From SAR202 cluster bacterium (GTDB taxonomy: Bacteria; Chloroflexota; Dehalococcoidia; Lucifugimonadales; GCA-2719675): DNA of 64,000 nt. This document shows, piece after piece, positions 25,354 through 37,107 of the stretch; position 1 is the first letter of the stretch; each line of letters opens with the position of its first letter. Below the pieces are notes generated by a model, which did not search any database, was not told where the DNA came from, and saw only the letters and a list, made by a program, of their open reading frames with translations. The DNA is taken from positions 1 through 64,000 of the forward strand of contig VFGW01000012.1 in NCBI GenBank assembly GCA_009392295.1, in the 5' to 3' direction. Position numbers and translations under genes: made by a program.

Positions 25354-26492
25354 TCGATAAAAAAGGTCTAGCTATACTTGGGTCAACAGGGTCTATTGGC
25401 CAACAAACTCTTGATATAGTAAGAGCATTTCCAAATAATTTTCAAGTGATCGCACTAGCTGCAAATAATAATATCTATTCCCTTGAAAATCAAATTAAAG
25501 AATTTAAACCTAAGTTTATATCCTTCAACAATGATGCAGAAAATAAACATCTTTTAGAGCCTTATGGATATTTTAATTCAACTATGGAAAACATGGTCAC
25601 AGATCCAGATGTAGATATTGTAATTGCGGCAACAAATAGTTGTTCTAGTTTAATTCCTATAATAGAAGCAATTAAAGCAAAAAAAGATATTGCACTAGCA
25701 AATAAAGAATCTATAGTTATGGCTGGCAATTTAATTTCTAAACTATCCAAAGAAAATAATATTAACATTTTCCCACTTGATAGTGAGCCAAATGCAATTT
25801 GGCAATGTATTAAGGGGGAAGATCTCGGGGTATATAAGTTAATTCTTACCGCATCTGGAGGTGCAGTAAGAAACCAAAAAATTAGTGATTTATCTAGACT
25901 AACTCCTAAACAAGTTTTAAATCATCCCAATTGGGAAATGGGAAGCAAAATTACTATCGACTCTTCTACATTAATCAATAAAGCACTTGAAGTGGCAGAA
26001 TCTCATTGGCTTTTTAATATCGAATGGGAAAAAATAGAAATTTTAATGCATCCTCAAAGCATAATTCACTCAATGGTTGAATTCAATGATGGTTCAATCA
26101 AAGCGCAAATGAGCCATCCTGACATGAGACTACCGATTCAATATGCATTACTACAAGAAAAAAGACAAATTAATCCTAACTTAAAAAGATTAGATCTTAA
26201 AAAAATTAATCAATTAAACTTTGAACAACTTGATAAAAACAAATACCCTTGCTTTGAACTTTCTTTAGAAACACTTAAATTAGGCCATACTTGGCCAGCA
26301 GTATTATGTGGGATTGACGAAACAGCTGTGGAATTATTCCTTAAAAATAAAATACAATTCAACCAAATTTTAACCTTAATTGAAAAAGCACTTTCTATAC
26401 ATAGACCTAAACAAAATCCAGATATCCAGCAAATTTTAGACTCATTTAATTGGGCAAAAAAAGAAGGATATCAACTGGCAAAGGAACTTTAA
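25347..26492 (+). CDS. dxr: 1-deoxy-D-xylulose 5-phosphate reductoisomerase
   Basis: 381 residues. The second DXP-pathway enzyme makes MEP from DXP with NADPH. It has the NADPH loop G-S-T-G-S-I-G-Q-Q-T-L (about 12-22), A-N-K-E-S-I-V, the metal site D-S-E-P-N-A-I-W-Q and N-H-P-N-W-x-M-G-x-K-I-T-I-D-S-S-T. The start overlaps the end of cdsA. The gene ends 1 nt before rseP. Confidence 0.97.
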   Translation: MVIDKKGLAILGSTGSIGQQTLDIVRAFPNNFQVIALAANNNIYSLENQIKEFKPKFISFNNDAENKHLLEPYGYFNSTMENMVTDPDVDIVIAATNSCSSLIPIIEAIKAKKDIALANKESIVMAGNLISKLSKENNINIFPLDSEPNAIWQCIKGEDLGVYKLILTASGGAVRNQKISDLSRLTPKQVLNHPNWEMGSKITIDSSTLINKALEVAESHWLFNIEWEKIEILMHPQSIIHSMVEFNDGSIKAQMSHPDMRLPIQYALLQEKRQINPNLKRLDLKKINQLNFEQLDKNKYPCFELSLETLKLGHTWPAVLCGIDETAVELFLKNKIQFNQILTLIEKALSIHRPKQNPDIQQILDSFNWAKKEGYQLAKEL

Positions 26493-26493
26493 A

Positions 26494-27678
26494 ATGTTTT
26501 CCTTCTTACCCAATTGGATTTTAATCATTCCAATTCTAACTTCATTAATAATAATTCATGAATTAGGACATTTTTTTACTGCAAAATATTTCGGAGTTAA
26601 AGTAGATGAGTTTGGAATAGGTTATCCTCCAAAAATTATAGGCTTCAAATATAAAGGAACATTATATTCCATTAATGCGATACCAATTGGAGGATTTGTA
26701 AAATTATACGACCATCCAAATAAAAAAAATCCAAACGATTTCTCTTCCCAAAAAATATATAAAAGAATTATAATTTTATCCTCTGGAGCTGTAATTAATT
26801 TATTATTTCCAATAATACTGTATACGATCATGTTTTTTTTCCCACACACTCAAACATATGGAACAGTAACCATTGTAGAAGTAGCTCCAAACTCGCCCGC
26901 ACAGTCTTCTGGATTAAAAACTGGAGACAAAATTTTATCAATAAATGGAAAAAATTTAATTAATCATTCGGAATTAGTCGAAGAAACAAATAACAACTTG
27001 GGTAAAACTATAACTTTAAATGTTCGTAAATCATCAAGTTTCACATCGATTCAATCATCCCCAGAAACTTCAACAATTGAAGAAATACAACTAAAACCCA
27101 GAAAAAATCCCCCCAAACGAATTGTAGTTGAAAAAGTAGAAGACCCTTTAAAACAAATTTCATTGTCAAATGCCCAAAAAATTAACCCTAACTTAAACTT
27201 AGGAGATAAGATTCAAGAAGGATCAATTGGAATTACAATTGGTTTATCCAACCCTAAACAAATTACTAGAAAAATACCACCAGAAAAAGCTTTTACAAAA
27301 GGATTTGAACAATTTAAGAATGTTCTTTCAACATCTATTTTAGGCTGGAAAAACAGTTCTTCAGAAGCAAATTTCACTGGTCCAATTGGAATTGCACAAG
27401 CTACTGGACAAATAGCATCTTTCGGTATTACTCCACTATTAAATTTTGTGGGCTTTTTAAGCATTAGTCTAGGTATATTAAATTTACTTCCTATTCCTTC
27501 TTTAGATGGAGGTAGACTTCTTTTTGTTATAATAGAATTGTTTCGGAAAGGTAAAAAACTATCTCCCCAAACAGAAAACTTAATTCATTTTGTAGGATTT
27601 TTGGGATTAATTAGTTTAATATTAATACTAAGTTACGTAGATATAGTAAGAATTATAAGTGGTCAAAAAATTTTCTAA
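26494..27678 (+). CDS. rseP: site-2 intramembrane protease RseP
   Basis: 394 residues. The zinc site H22-E-L-G-H26 lies in the first membrane helix, and the second zinc motif N-L-L-P-I-P-S-L-D-G-G lies near the C-terminus. A single PDZ domain (about 125-165: V-A-P-N-S-P-A-Q-S-S-G-L-K-T-G-D) lies between. The region after it is long and lysine-rich. It cuts transmembrane anti-sigma factors and signal peptides inside the membrane. The dxr-rseP-ispG order is common in bacteria. Confidence 0.94.
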   Translation: MFSFLPNWILIIPILTSLIIIHELGHFFTAKYFGVKVDEFGIGYPPKIIGFKYKGTLYSINAIPIGGFVKLYDHPNKKNPNDFSSQKIYKRIIILSSGAVINLLFPIILYTIMFFFPHTQTYGTVTIVEVAPNSPAQSSGLKTGDKILSINGKNLINHSELVEETNNNLGKTITLNVRKSSSFTSIQSSPETSTIEEIQLKPRKNPPKRIVVEKVEDPLKQISLSNAQKINPNLNLGDKIQEGSIGITIGLSNPKQITRKIPPEKAFTKGFEQFKNVLSTSILGWKNSSSEANFTGPIGIAQATGQIASFGITPLLNFVGFLSISLGILNLLPIPSLDGGRLLFVIIELFRKGKKLSPQTENLIHFVGFLGLISLILILSYVDIVRIISGQKIF

Positions 27679-27733
27679 TTTAAAACAAATTTTCATTATT
27701 TATTAATCTACTACCACAAACAGAGAGGACACA

Positions 27734-28879
27734 TTGAGACAAAGACGAATCACAAAACCTGTTTTTGTTGGAGATATAAAAATTGGAGGAGATGCTCCTA
27801 TTTCTGTCCAATCTATGACAAAAACTGATACAAAAAACATCCCTGCAACAGTCAATCAAATTAAACAACTCGAAAAAGCAGGTTGTGAAATTGTTCGATG
27901 TGCAATCCCAGATCTTGATTCAGCAAAAGCAATTTCAGAAATCAAAAAACAAATCAAAATACCTTTAGTAGCTGACATTCATTTCCATCACGAATTAGCA
28001 CTTAAATCTATTGAAAATGGAATTGATTGTTTAAGATTGAATCCAGGAAATATCCGTGATTCAAGTAAAGTGAAATTAATTGTTACCGAAGCAAAAGCAA
28101 GGCAAATCCCAATTAGAATTGGAGTCAATTTTGGAAGTTTACCTCCAGTAGGATCTATAGGTTCCAGCAAAGGAATCTCTCGCCATAAAGATGGAGTAAA
28201 TAAATTGCCCAAATCATCCAATGAGGCTAAAGGAGAATATTCTGCTGTAGACCATATGATTAATACAGCATTATGGGAAATCGACATATTAGAAAGCTTA
28301 GGATTTGATTCGATCAAAATTTCTCTTAAATCTTTTGATATTTCTACTACAGTTGAAGCTTACAAAAGAATGGCTAGACTTGTACCTTACCCTTTTCATC
28401 TAGGAATTACTGAATCTGGAACATTAAAATCAGGATCTATAAGAAGTTCTATTGGATTAGGTATTTTACTTTATGAAGGTATAGGAGATACGATTCGGGT
28501 CTCTTTAAGCGATGATCCATCAGAAGAAATTTTTACAGGATTTGAAATTCTTAAATCTCTTGAATTAAGAAAAAATCATCCTATATTAGTAGCTTGCCCT
28601 AGCTGCGGAAGAGCTGATGTAGATGTTGTTTCTCTTGCAAATTCAGTAGAAAATATGCTAAAAAATATCAAAACTCCTGTAAAAGTTGCAGTGATGGGCT
28701 GTGAAGTAAATGGTCCTGGTGAAGCTAAAGATGCTGATGTAGGAATTGCTGCAGGAGCAGGTAAAGCAATTATATTCAGAAAAGGTAAAAAATCAAAAAT
28801 AGTAAGCGAAACTGAAATGCTTTCTGCATTAATAAGTGAAATAAAATCTGTTGAAAAAGAAATGCAACAAATTTCTTAA
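27734..28879 (+). CDS. ispG: 4-hydroxy-3-methylbut-2-en-1-yl diphosphate synthase
   Basis: 381 residues. This [4Fe-4S] enzyme converts MEcPP to HMBPP in the DXP pathway. The N-terminal TIM barrel starts near S-V-Q-S-M-T-K-T-D-T. The cluster ligands are in C-P-S-C-G (near 286-290) and G-C-E-V-N-G-P-G-E-A (near 318), including the conserved Glu. It starts with TTG at 27734, supported by GAGG 5 nt upstream. IspH, the next enzyme, is encoded at 42830. Confidence 0.97.
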   Translation: MRQRRITKPVFVGDIKIGGDAPISVQSMTKTDTKNIPATVNQIKQLEKAGCEIVRCAIPDLDSAKAISEIKKQIKIPLVADIHFHHELALKSIENGIDCLRLNPGNIRDSSKVKLIVTEAKARQIPIRIGVNFGSLPPVGSIGSSKGISRHKDGVNKLPKSSNEAKGEYSAVDHMINTALWEIDILESLGFDSIKISLKSFDISTTVEAYKRMARLVPYPFHLGITESGTLKSGSIRSSIGLGILLYEGIGDTIRVSLSDDPSEEIFTGFEILKSLELRKNHPILVACPSCGRADVDVVSLANSVENMLKNIKTPVKVAVMGCEVNGPGEAKDADVGIAAGAGKAIIFRKGKKSKIVSETEMLSALISEIKSVEKEMQQIS

Positions 28880-28893
28880 ATTAAAAAATAATA

Positions 28894-30600
28894 ATGAAAC
28901 TAAGTAATAATTTTGGAAAAACTCAAAAAGAAACGCCTGTTGATGCTGAATTAATTAGCCATCAATTATTAATCAGATCCGGATTGATCCACCAAGTTGC
29001 TTCGGGAATTTATAGTTACATGCCTATTGCCTGGAAAGCAATTAAAAAAATAGAAAATATTGTTCGAGATGAAATTAATAAAACTGGAGGACAAGAAATT
29101 AGAATGCCAGTCCTGCAGCCACAGGAAATTTGGGATATAAGTGGAAGAACAGAAATATTCGGTCTAGACTTGTTTAAGCTTTCAGATCGTAGAAAACGAA
29201 AACTTGTTATGGCTCCTACTCATGAAGAAATATTAACCTTAATGGTAAAAACCCATGTCAATACATATAAAGATTTACCTCTTATAATATACCAAATACA
29301 AACAAAATTTAGGGATGAAACAAGGCCTAGAGGGGGGCTAATTAGAGTCCGAGAATTTGATATGAAAGATGCGTATTCCTTTGACATTTCCGATCAAGGT
29401 CTCGATCAAAATTATAATTCAATGATCACTGCATATAAAAACATATACAATCGAATAGGCCTAGAAACCATTCAGGTAGAAGCTGACAGTGGCGCAATCG
29501 GTGGAAAAGATTCCCATGAATTCATGGCTGTTTCAAAAATTGGGGAAGATACAATTTTAAAATGTACACAATGTAATTACGCCGCCAACTCTGAAAAAGC
29601 AGAATTTATTCGTGTCCAACAAAAAAATTATTCTGAAAAGAATCTACCCTTAGAACAAATTTCTACTCCAGCAATCAAAACAATTGAATCATTAAATAAA
29701 AATTTATCTATAGATACAGATCAAATACTTAAAACTTTAATATATTTAGATCCTGAAAACCAACCAATAGCTGCAGTGATACGTGCAGATTTAGAAATTA
29801 ATGAAACTAAATTAAGTAACCTTAACGAAGGTAAGGATTTAAGACTAGCTACTCCTGAAGAGCTCAATAAGATTAATATCCCTTACGGATTCGCATCTCC
29901 TATTCAATTAGAAAATGTCAAAATAATTGCTGACACCTCAATTAATTTTGGAAACAACTACATCATAGGTTCAAACCAAGAAAACATTCATTATAAAAAT
30001 GCAAATTACCCAAGAGATTTTATCGCAAGCCTTGTAAGTGATATTGGACTTGCTAAGCCTGAGCATTTATGTGTGAAATGTAACAATAAACTAGAACTTA
30101 AAAAAGGAATTGAAGTTGGACATGTCTTTAAGTTAGGGACAAAATATTCTGAAAAATTGGGGGCAATGTATATTAATAAAGAAAACAAGCAAATTCCAAT
30201 AATCATGGGATGCTATGGTATAGGAATTGGGCGCTTACTTTCAGCTGTAATTGAACAAAATAATGATGAAAAAGGAATCATTTTCCCCAAATCTATAGCA
30301 CCTTTTGATGCAATGCTTTCTGTAATAAATACCAAACAGGAAAAAATGCAAAAAATAGCAGGCGAATTTTATTTAAATCTTCAAAAAGAAGGATTAGATA
30401 TACTATTTGACGACAGGGATGAATCACCTGGTGTAAAATTTAAAGACTCAGATCTAATAGGGTTACCATTTAGAATAGTTTTAAGTGAAAGAAATTTACA
30501 AAACAACCAAATTGAAATACAAGAAAGACAATCAGGAAAGACCGAATTAATTCCTTTTGAATCTGCTATAGAAAAAATCAAAATGAAAATAAAACAATGA
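28894..30600 (+). CDS. proS: prolyl-tRNA synthetase (bacterial type)
   Basis: 568 residues. It has class II motif 2 (F-R-D-E-T-R-P-R-G-G-L-I-R-V-R-E-F) and motif 3 (G-C-Y-G-I-G-I-G-R). A central editing (INS) domain lies between motifs 2 and 3 (about 220-390), with an I-x-K-T-L-type strand. An anticodon-binding domain lies at the C-terminus (D-D-R-D-E-S-P-G-V-K-F-K-D). Its stop codon overlaps the next start by 4 nt. Confidence 0.96.
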   Translation: MKLSNNFGKTQKETPVDAELISHQLLIRSGLIHQVASGIYSYMPIAWKAIKKIENIVRDEINKTGGQEIRMPVLQPQEIWDISGRTEIFGLDLFKLSDRRKRKLVMAPTHEEILTLMVKTHVNTYKDLPLIIYQIQTKFRDETRPRGGLIRVREFDMKDAYSFDISDQGLDQNYNSMITAYKNIYNRIGLETIQVEADSGAIGGKDSHEFMAVSKIGEDTILKCTQCNYAANSEKAEFIRVQQKNYSEKNLPLEQISTPAIKTIESLNKNLSIDTDQILKTLIYLDPENQPIAAVIRADLEINETKLSNLNEGKDLRLATPEELNKINIPYGFASPIQLENVKIIADTSINFGNNYIIGSNQENIHYKNANYPRDFIASLVSDIGLAKPEHLCVKCNNKLELKKGIEVGHVFKLGTKYSEKLGAMYINKENKQIPIIMGCYGIGIGRLLSAVIEQNNDEKGIIFPKSIAPFDAMLSVINTKQEKMQKIAGEFYLNLQKEGLDILFDDRDESPGVKFKDSDLIGLPFRIVLSERNLQNNQIEIQERQSGKTELIPFESAIEKIKMKIKQ

Positions 30601-31670
30601 AAACCCCCAACTTTTCAAAAACTTCAAATTTAAAATTTATAGATTCGAAAAATTTATTTGAATCGTCAGAAATTCAAAATCCGAGCACTCCTAGTGTAGT
30701 AAAACTTAATGATGGTAAATTAATTTTACTTTTCAACTGTAATTTTCAACCAATAGATAAAAAAAATAGCACTGTAATGATTTCTGAATCCAAAAATTTT
30801 GGAGAATCTTGGGCAACTCCAAAACCAATATACAATTATTCTGGATGGGATTGTATCTCTATGGGCGGCATTGCTAGAATATCTGACAATCATTTAATGA
30901 TAATTATTGGGAGAATAAAAATTGACCACTCTTTGGGTGGTGATGAGCCTTTCAGTGGATTCTACACTACATCAAAGCACTCTTTTGATCAGGGGCAAAC
31001 TTGGTCAAAAGAAGAAAAAGAAATTAACATTTTCCCATTTTGGACAGAATTATATGGCACAAGCAACCCTCACTTTATTTCATCAAATAAATTAATGTGG
31101 GCTTGTATGGGTACCAAAGGTAGAGACCAAGGTTGGCATTCTGGTGTAACATTTTCTTCATATCCTCACACTACTTTTGAGCCTCCAACAGTGATTGCTG
31201 AAAATGAAAATAGAAATTATAGTGATATAGACATCCTCCAATTGTCAAAATCACATTATTTATCTGTAATTCGTGAACATGTTACAAAAAATTCAGTTTC
31301 TTCATACTCAACTGATTCAGGAAAAACATGGTCAGAAATTCAAAAAACTGGGTTTCAAGGTGCAAATATAAAACTTTTTCAATTATCATCTGGCGCAATA
31401 ATATGTACATATAGAAATGAAAATCTCAACCCTAAAGGAATTTCTATTAGTCAATCAATAGACAACGGTAACTCCTGGGAAAATATTGGTCAGCTATATG
31501 AACCAGATGATCCTTCGGATGTTGAGCACACACCTGGTTCATTATGTGGATACCCAGACATGGTAAAAATTAATGACACAGAAATATTATCCTTTTTCCA
31601 TACTTATCCTGACAAATCCGGAAAAATTTCTCTCAGACAAACAAAACTTATTGATTTAAGTCAGCAATAG
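30597..31670 (+). CDS. sialidase-fold (Asp-box) protein
   Basis: 357 residues with at least three Asp-boxes: S-F-D-Q-G-Q-T-W, S-T-D-S-G-K-T-W and S-I-D-N-G-N-S-W. This indicates a six-bladed propeller of the exo-sialidase/BNR type. No signal peptide is visible, so it should be cytoplasmic. Whether the sialidase catalytic arginines are present is unclear; many such proteins act on other sugars or have no known activity. It overlaps proS by 4 nt and ends 1 nt before a convergent gene. Confidence 0.75.
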   Translation: MKTPNFSKTSNLKFIDSKNLFESSEIQNPSTPSVVKLNDGKLILLFNCNFQPIDKKNSTVMISESKNFGESWATPKPIYNYSGWDCISMGGIARISDNHLMIIIGRIKIDHSLGGDEPFSGFYTTSKHSFDQGQTWSKEEKEINIFPFWTELYGTSNPHFISSNKLMWACMGTKGRDQGWHSGVTFSSYPHTTFEPPTVIAENENRNYSDIDILQLSKSHYLSVIREHVTKNSVSSYSTDSGKTWSEIQKTGFQGANIKLFQLSSGAIICTYRNENLNPKGISISQSIDNGNSWENIGQLYEPDDPSDVEHTPGSLCGYPDMVKINDTEILSFFHTYPDKSGKISLRQTKLIDLSQQ

Positions 31671-31671
31671 T

Positions 31672-34575
31672 CTACTCAATCAATAAAGAAGCAAAAAGCT
31701 CCATAGAATGAAATGACCTTTTCCCAAGTAAATGTTTAATTTGTTGCCTACAAGAAATACCATCACTAACTAATATAAAATCATCTGATTGACTGCTAAT
31801 CTTATCTGTCAAATTTTGTTTAGCCATTTTGATCGATATGTCATAATGCTCTGACTCAAATCCAAATGTCCCTGCCATTCCACAACAACCTGATTGAATC
31901 TCTTCAACAACAACTGTAGGTAACAAATTTAATAGTTGACTGATTTTTTTAGAACCAAATAATGCTTTTTGATGACAATGTCCATGAAATAAAATTTTTT
32001 TATCGATAGATTTAAATAATTTTACTGGTAACCCTCCAGCAAAATCTCTAGCTATCAAATCCCCCACAAGCAATACATTATTTTTAATTTTTTTTATATC
32101 TAAATCTTGACTAACCAAATCTGGATAATCATCAAAAATTGTTAACAAACAGCTAGGTTCAATACCCACAATAACTGAATCCTCATCAATAATTTCAGAT
32201 AAAACCCGAATGTTTTCATCAGCTAAAGATTTTGCTTGTCTCAACATACCTTTAGACAAAAATGGTTTGCCACAACATTTGATTTCAGGAATTATAACTT
32301 CATAACCTAAAGCTCTCAAAACTTTATAAGTATCTCGCCCAACCTCAGGATAATTGTAATTTGTAAAAGTATCGGTAAAAAGAATTACCTTTGATAATTT
32401 ATTCTTTTTATATAAAGAATTATCCTTATGGTTTTTATACCAATCCACAAATAAATTTTGCGCAAATTCGGGAATTTGTCGTCTATGATCAATACCTATA
32501 AAACTAAATAAAATTTTTCTTAATATGTCATTCCTAATTACCCAATTAGAAATTGGTGCTAAAGCGGATCCAAATTGAGCAAACTTTCTAAAATTTCCAA
32601 AAATAAAATCCCTCAATGAGTATCTGTTATTTTGGTAATATTGATATAAAAATTCATATTTCAATTTAGTCATATCCACATTTGATGGACATTCCGACTT
32701 ACAAGCCTTACATTCTAAGCATAAATCTAAAACTTCTCTAATTCTGTGAATCGAACTATCAGATTTCAAATCACCAGAAATATAACCTCTCAATGCGTTG
32801 GCCCGACCCCTCGTGGAATGTTCTTCATCTCTAGTAACCATATATGATGGACACATCGTACCATTACCAATTTTTTTACAAGCAGCTTGACCATTGCACA
32901 TCTCAATTGCAGAAGAAAAACCATTTTCTTTATAAAAATTGAAAATTGTTTCGGGATTTTCAGTTTTATAATTTGGTCCTATTTTTAGATTTTCTTGAAT
33001 ATCTTGAGAATCTACAATTTTGCCTGGATTCATCATGTTATTTGGATCAAATGCTACCTTAACATCATTAAATGCTCGATAAATTTTTGAACCAAACATT
33101 TTCTGATTAAAAGAACTCCTAACCAATCCATCTCCATGTTCTCCACTTAATGAACCCCCAAATTCAAGTACAAGATCACTTACAGAATTTGCAATCGAAA
33201 TCATTTGTTCAACACCAACATGTTTTTTTAAATTGATCACGGGCCTAATATGTAAACAACCCACGCTAGCATGTCCATAATACCCCGCAGTAGTACCATT
33301 TTCTTTAACAATTAAGTCAAATTTTCGAACAAAATCAGGTAATGATTCAGGAGGCACAGCTGTATCTTCTACGAAAGGAATTGGTTTAGCATCTCCAGGG
33401 GAATTCATCATTAAGCCTAAACCTGCTTTACGAACATTCCAAACTTTATTTTGATCAGAATTTGATATCAATCTAACTACAGAATAACCTAATTTCTTAG
33501 ATTTGATTAAATTTTCTAAAGAATTAAGCTTGCCTTCAACTTCAGAGAATGTATTACCGGTATATTCAACTACTAATAAAGCCTTCGGTTTACCTTCAAT
33601 AAAATCCATCATTTTTGAATAAACAATATTAGATTTAGCCTGGTTCAGAATCATCTCTCCAATCATTTCAACAGCTGAAGGCTGTGATTCCAAAATCAAA
33701 GGAGTAGCTTCCATTGATTTAAACATATTATCAAAATGCACAACTCCTAAAGCTTTAATCTTTGGAATACCTACTAAATTTATCTTTGCTTCAGTGATTG
33801 TAATTAATGTGCCTTCAGAACCTGTGACAAATCTTGCCATATTCATATTCTCGGGATCCACTAATTCATCCAAATTATACCCAGAAACTCTTCTTTGAAT
33901 TTTTGGGAACCCATTAAGTATTTCTTTTCTATTACTAGAAATAACTGTAGCTAACTTCCTATAAATCTGTGCTTCAAAAGAATCTCCCACAGATTTTGAA
34001 TCAAAACTTACGCTAGACAATTCAGAAAATTTTACTTGATCTCCATTAGATAAAACTGCACTAATTTCAATCACATTATCTACGGTTTTGCCCCATACAA
34101 TCGAATGTGCTCCACATGAATTATTTCCTATAGCTCCACCAACGTTTCCTCTACTACTTGTGCTAGGATCTGGAGAAAACAATAAATTCGAACCTTTTAT
34201 CTTATGATTCAATTCATCTAAAATTATCCCTGGTTGAACTCGTGCCCATTTTTCTTCGCTATTTACTTCAAGGATGCGATTTAAATATTTGGAAAAATCT
34301 ATAACTAACGCTCTTCCAACTGTCTGACCAGCAAGACTAGTTCCACCGCCTCTTGGTAAAATTGGCACTTTAAATTCATTCGCAACTTCAATAGTGGCAA
34401 CAACATCATCAATAGACTTAGGTATGACAATTCCTAATGGCTCAATCTGATAAATACTAGCATCTGTTGAATATATCATTCGGGTTACTTTATCAAATTT
34501 GACTTCTCCATCAATTGACCTAAGTAAACTCTGAGATAATTCTTTTATTTCTTCAAGATTGTGTTCTGTATTCAT
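31672..34575 (-). CDS. FAD-linked and Fe-S 2-hydroxyacid dehydrogenase (GlcD-GlpC-type fusion)
   Basis: About 967 residues in one chain. The N-terminal FAD-binding PCMH domain has P-R-G-G-G-T-S-L-A-G-Q-T (near 55). An FAD-oxidase C-terminal domain follows, with S-G-E-H-G-D-G. Next come two [4Fe-4S] sites: C-N-G-x3-C-x8-C-P, then C-L-E-C-K-A-C-K-S-E-C-P. Two CCG domains end the protein, with C-C-G-K-P and S-G-C-C-G-M-A-G. Such fusions oxidise D-lactate, D-2-hydroxyglutarate or glycolate and pass electrons to quinone. The frame opens 7 codons upstream with TTG, but ATG 34575 is preferred. With malate synthase G (49668) a glycolate route is possible. Confidence 0.9.
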   Translation of the reverse strand: MNTEHNLEEIKELSQSLLRSIDGEVKFDKVTRMIYSTDASIYQIEPLGIVIPKSIDDVVATIEVANEFKVPILPRGGGTSLAGQTVGRALVIDFSKYLNRILEVNSEEKWARVQPGIILDELNHKIKGSNLLFSPDPSTSSRGNVGGAIGNNSCGAHSIVWGKTVDNVIEISAVLSNGDQVKFSELSSVSFDSKSVGDSFEAQIYRKLATVISSNRKEILNGFPKIQRRVSGYNLDELVDPENMNMARFVTGSEGTLITITEAKINLVGIPKIKALGVVHFDNMFKSMEATPLILESQPSAVEMIGEMILNQAKSNIVYSKMMDFIEGKPKALLVVEYTGNTFSEVEGKLNSLENLIKSKKLGYSVVRLISNSDQNKVWNVRKAGLGLMMNSPGDAKPIPFVEDTAVPPESLPDFVRKFDLIVKENGTTAGYYGHASVGCLHIRPVINLKKHVGVEQMISIANSVSDLVLEFGGSLSGEHGDGLVRSSFNQKMFGSKIYRAFNDVKVAFDPNNMMNPGKIVDSQDIQENLKIGPNYKTENPETIFNFYKENGFSSAIEMCNGQAACKKIGNGTMCPSYMVTRDEEHSTRGRANALRGYISGDLKSDSSIHRIREVLDLCLECKACKSECPSNVDMTKLKYEFLYQYYQNNRYSLRDFIFGNFRKFAQFGSALAPISNWVIRNDILRKILFSFIGIDHRRQIPEFAQNLFVDWYKNHKDNSLYKKNKLSKVILFTDTFTNYNYPEVGRDTYKVLRALGYEVIIPEIKCCGKPFLSKGMLRQAKSLADENIRVLSEIIDEDSVIVGIEPSCLLTIFDDYPDLVSQDLDIKKIKNNVLLVGDLIARDFAGGLPVKLFKSIDKKILFHGHCHQKALFGSKKISQLLNLLPTVVVEEIQSGCCGMAGTFGFESEHYDISIKMAKQNLTDKISSQSDDFILVSDGISCRQQIKHLLGKRSFHSMELFASLLIE

Positions 34576-34648
34576 AAAAAACACCAAACCAATCAAAGTA
34601 AATGTCTAAAAAAATTTTAATCAATACTTTGATATCAAATAATGACAA

Positions 34649-35473
34649 TCAAGAAACTTTCATTATTTCGTACTGAATCAAACCTCTAGGAGTATGAACA
34701 TCAACAACTTCACCCACTTCTTTCTTATACACAGCTTTTCCTATAGGAGATAAATTAGAAATTCTACCATCAAATGGTCTAGCTTCAGGAGCAGCAACAA
34801 CCATATATTTTACTTTACGTTTAGATTTAACATCCATTAAAACAACCTTAGAGCCCAAATTAATAAAACTAGAAGCTTCATTAGATTCAATTACACCGTA
34901 GTTTGCAAGCATATTTTCAATCTCATCAATTCTAGCAACTAATTTGCCCATTTCCTGTCTAGCAGCCTCTAGGGGGGCATTCTCCCTTACATCTCCATCA
35001 GCAGCAGCCCTTTTGATTTCATCTGTAATTGGTTGTCTGTCATTTTTCAAAGATTTTAATTCACGATTTAACTCAGCAATACCTTGTTTCGTCAAAGACT
35101 CTTTATTATCTGAAGATGACTTAACTTTTCGAAGACCAGAAGATTTAATCAAAGAATTTTTCCTAGGTCGACGAAGTCTAACATGTTGAGAAAGGTTTGT
35201 GTTGATAAAACCTTCTTTGTAAGCATAAACTAATAATTTTTTAACTTCTGTCAATCGATTTGCAGAATTTTCAATTCCCAATCTAAGAATAGCATTTTCA
35301 TTATATTCTCCAACTTCAGGTGCTGAAATTTTCTCCATTTGTTTATCTGGACCACACCACTGAGAAAATCGATAAAGTTCCTGTAAATAATCCGAATTTC
35401 GATTTTTTTGACTTAAAGAAGAAATATATAGCATAATAACTTCTTGTACAGAGGCTAGATCATTTGCACCCAA
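34649..35473 (-). CDS. greA: GreA-type elongation factor with an N-terminal core-binding-like domain
   Basis: 274 residues, against about 158 for normal GreA. Residues about 123-274 are GreA: an N-terminal coiled coil with tip D-G-D-V-R-E-N-A-P (159-167), keeping the Asp and Glu that act in RNA polymerase, then the FKBP-like C-terminal domain (S-P-I-G-K-A near 244). It rescues backtracked RNA polymerase by RNA cleavage. Residues about 7-103 look like the SAM-like core-binding domain of tyrosine recombinases (Y-x-x-S-L, F-S-Q-W-C-G, A-Y-K-E-G-F-I-x-x-N). A basic linker (103-122) joins them. The TTG start has AAGGAG 6 nt upstream, so the extension is real. Confidence 0.88.
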   Translation of the reverse strand: MGANDLASVQEVIMLYISSLSQKNRNSDYLQELYRFSQWCGPDKQMEKISAPEVGEYNENAILRLGIENSANRLTEVKKLLVYAYKEGFINTNLSQHVRLRRPRKNSLIKSSGLRKVKSSSDNKESLTKQGIAELNRELKSLKNDRQPITDEIKRAAADGDVRENAPLEAARQEMGKLVARIDEIENMLANYGVIESNEASSFINLGSKVVLMDVKSKRKVKYMVVAAPEARPFDGRISNLSPIGKAVYKKEVGEVVDVHTPRGLIQYEIMKVS

Positions 35474-37101
<1,628 letters not shown>

Positions 37102-37107
37102 AAATCT

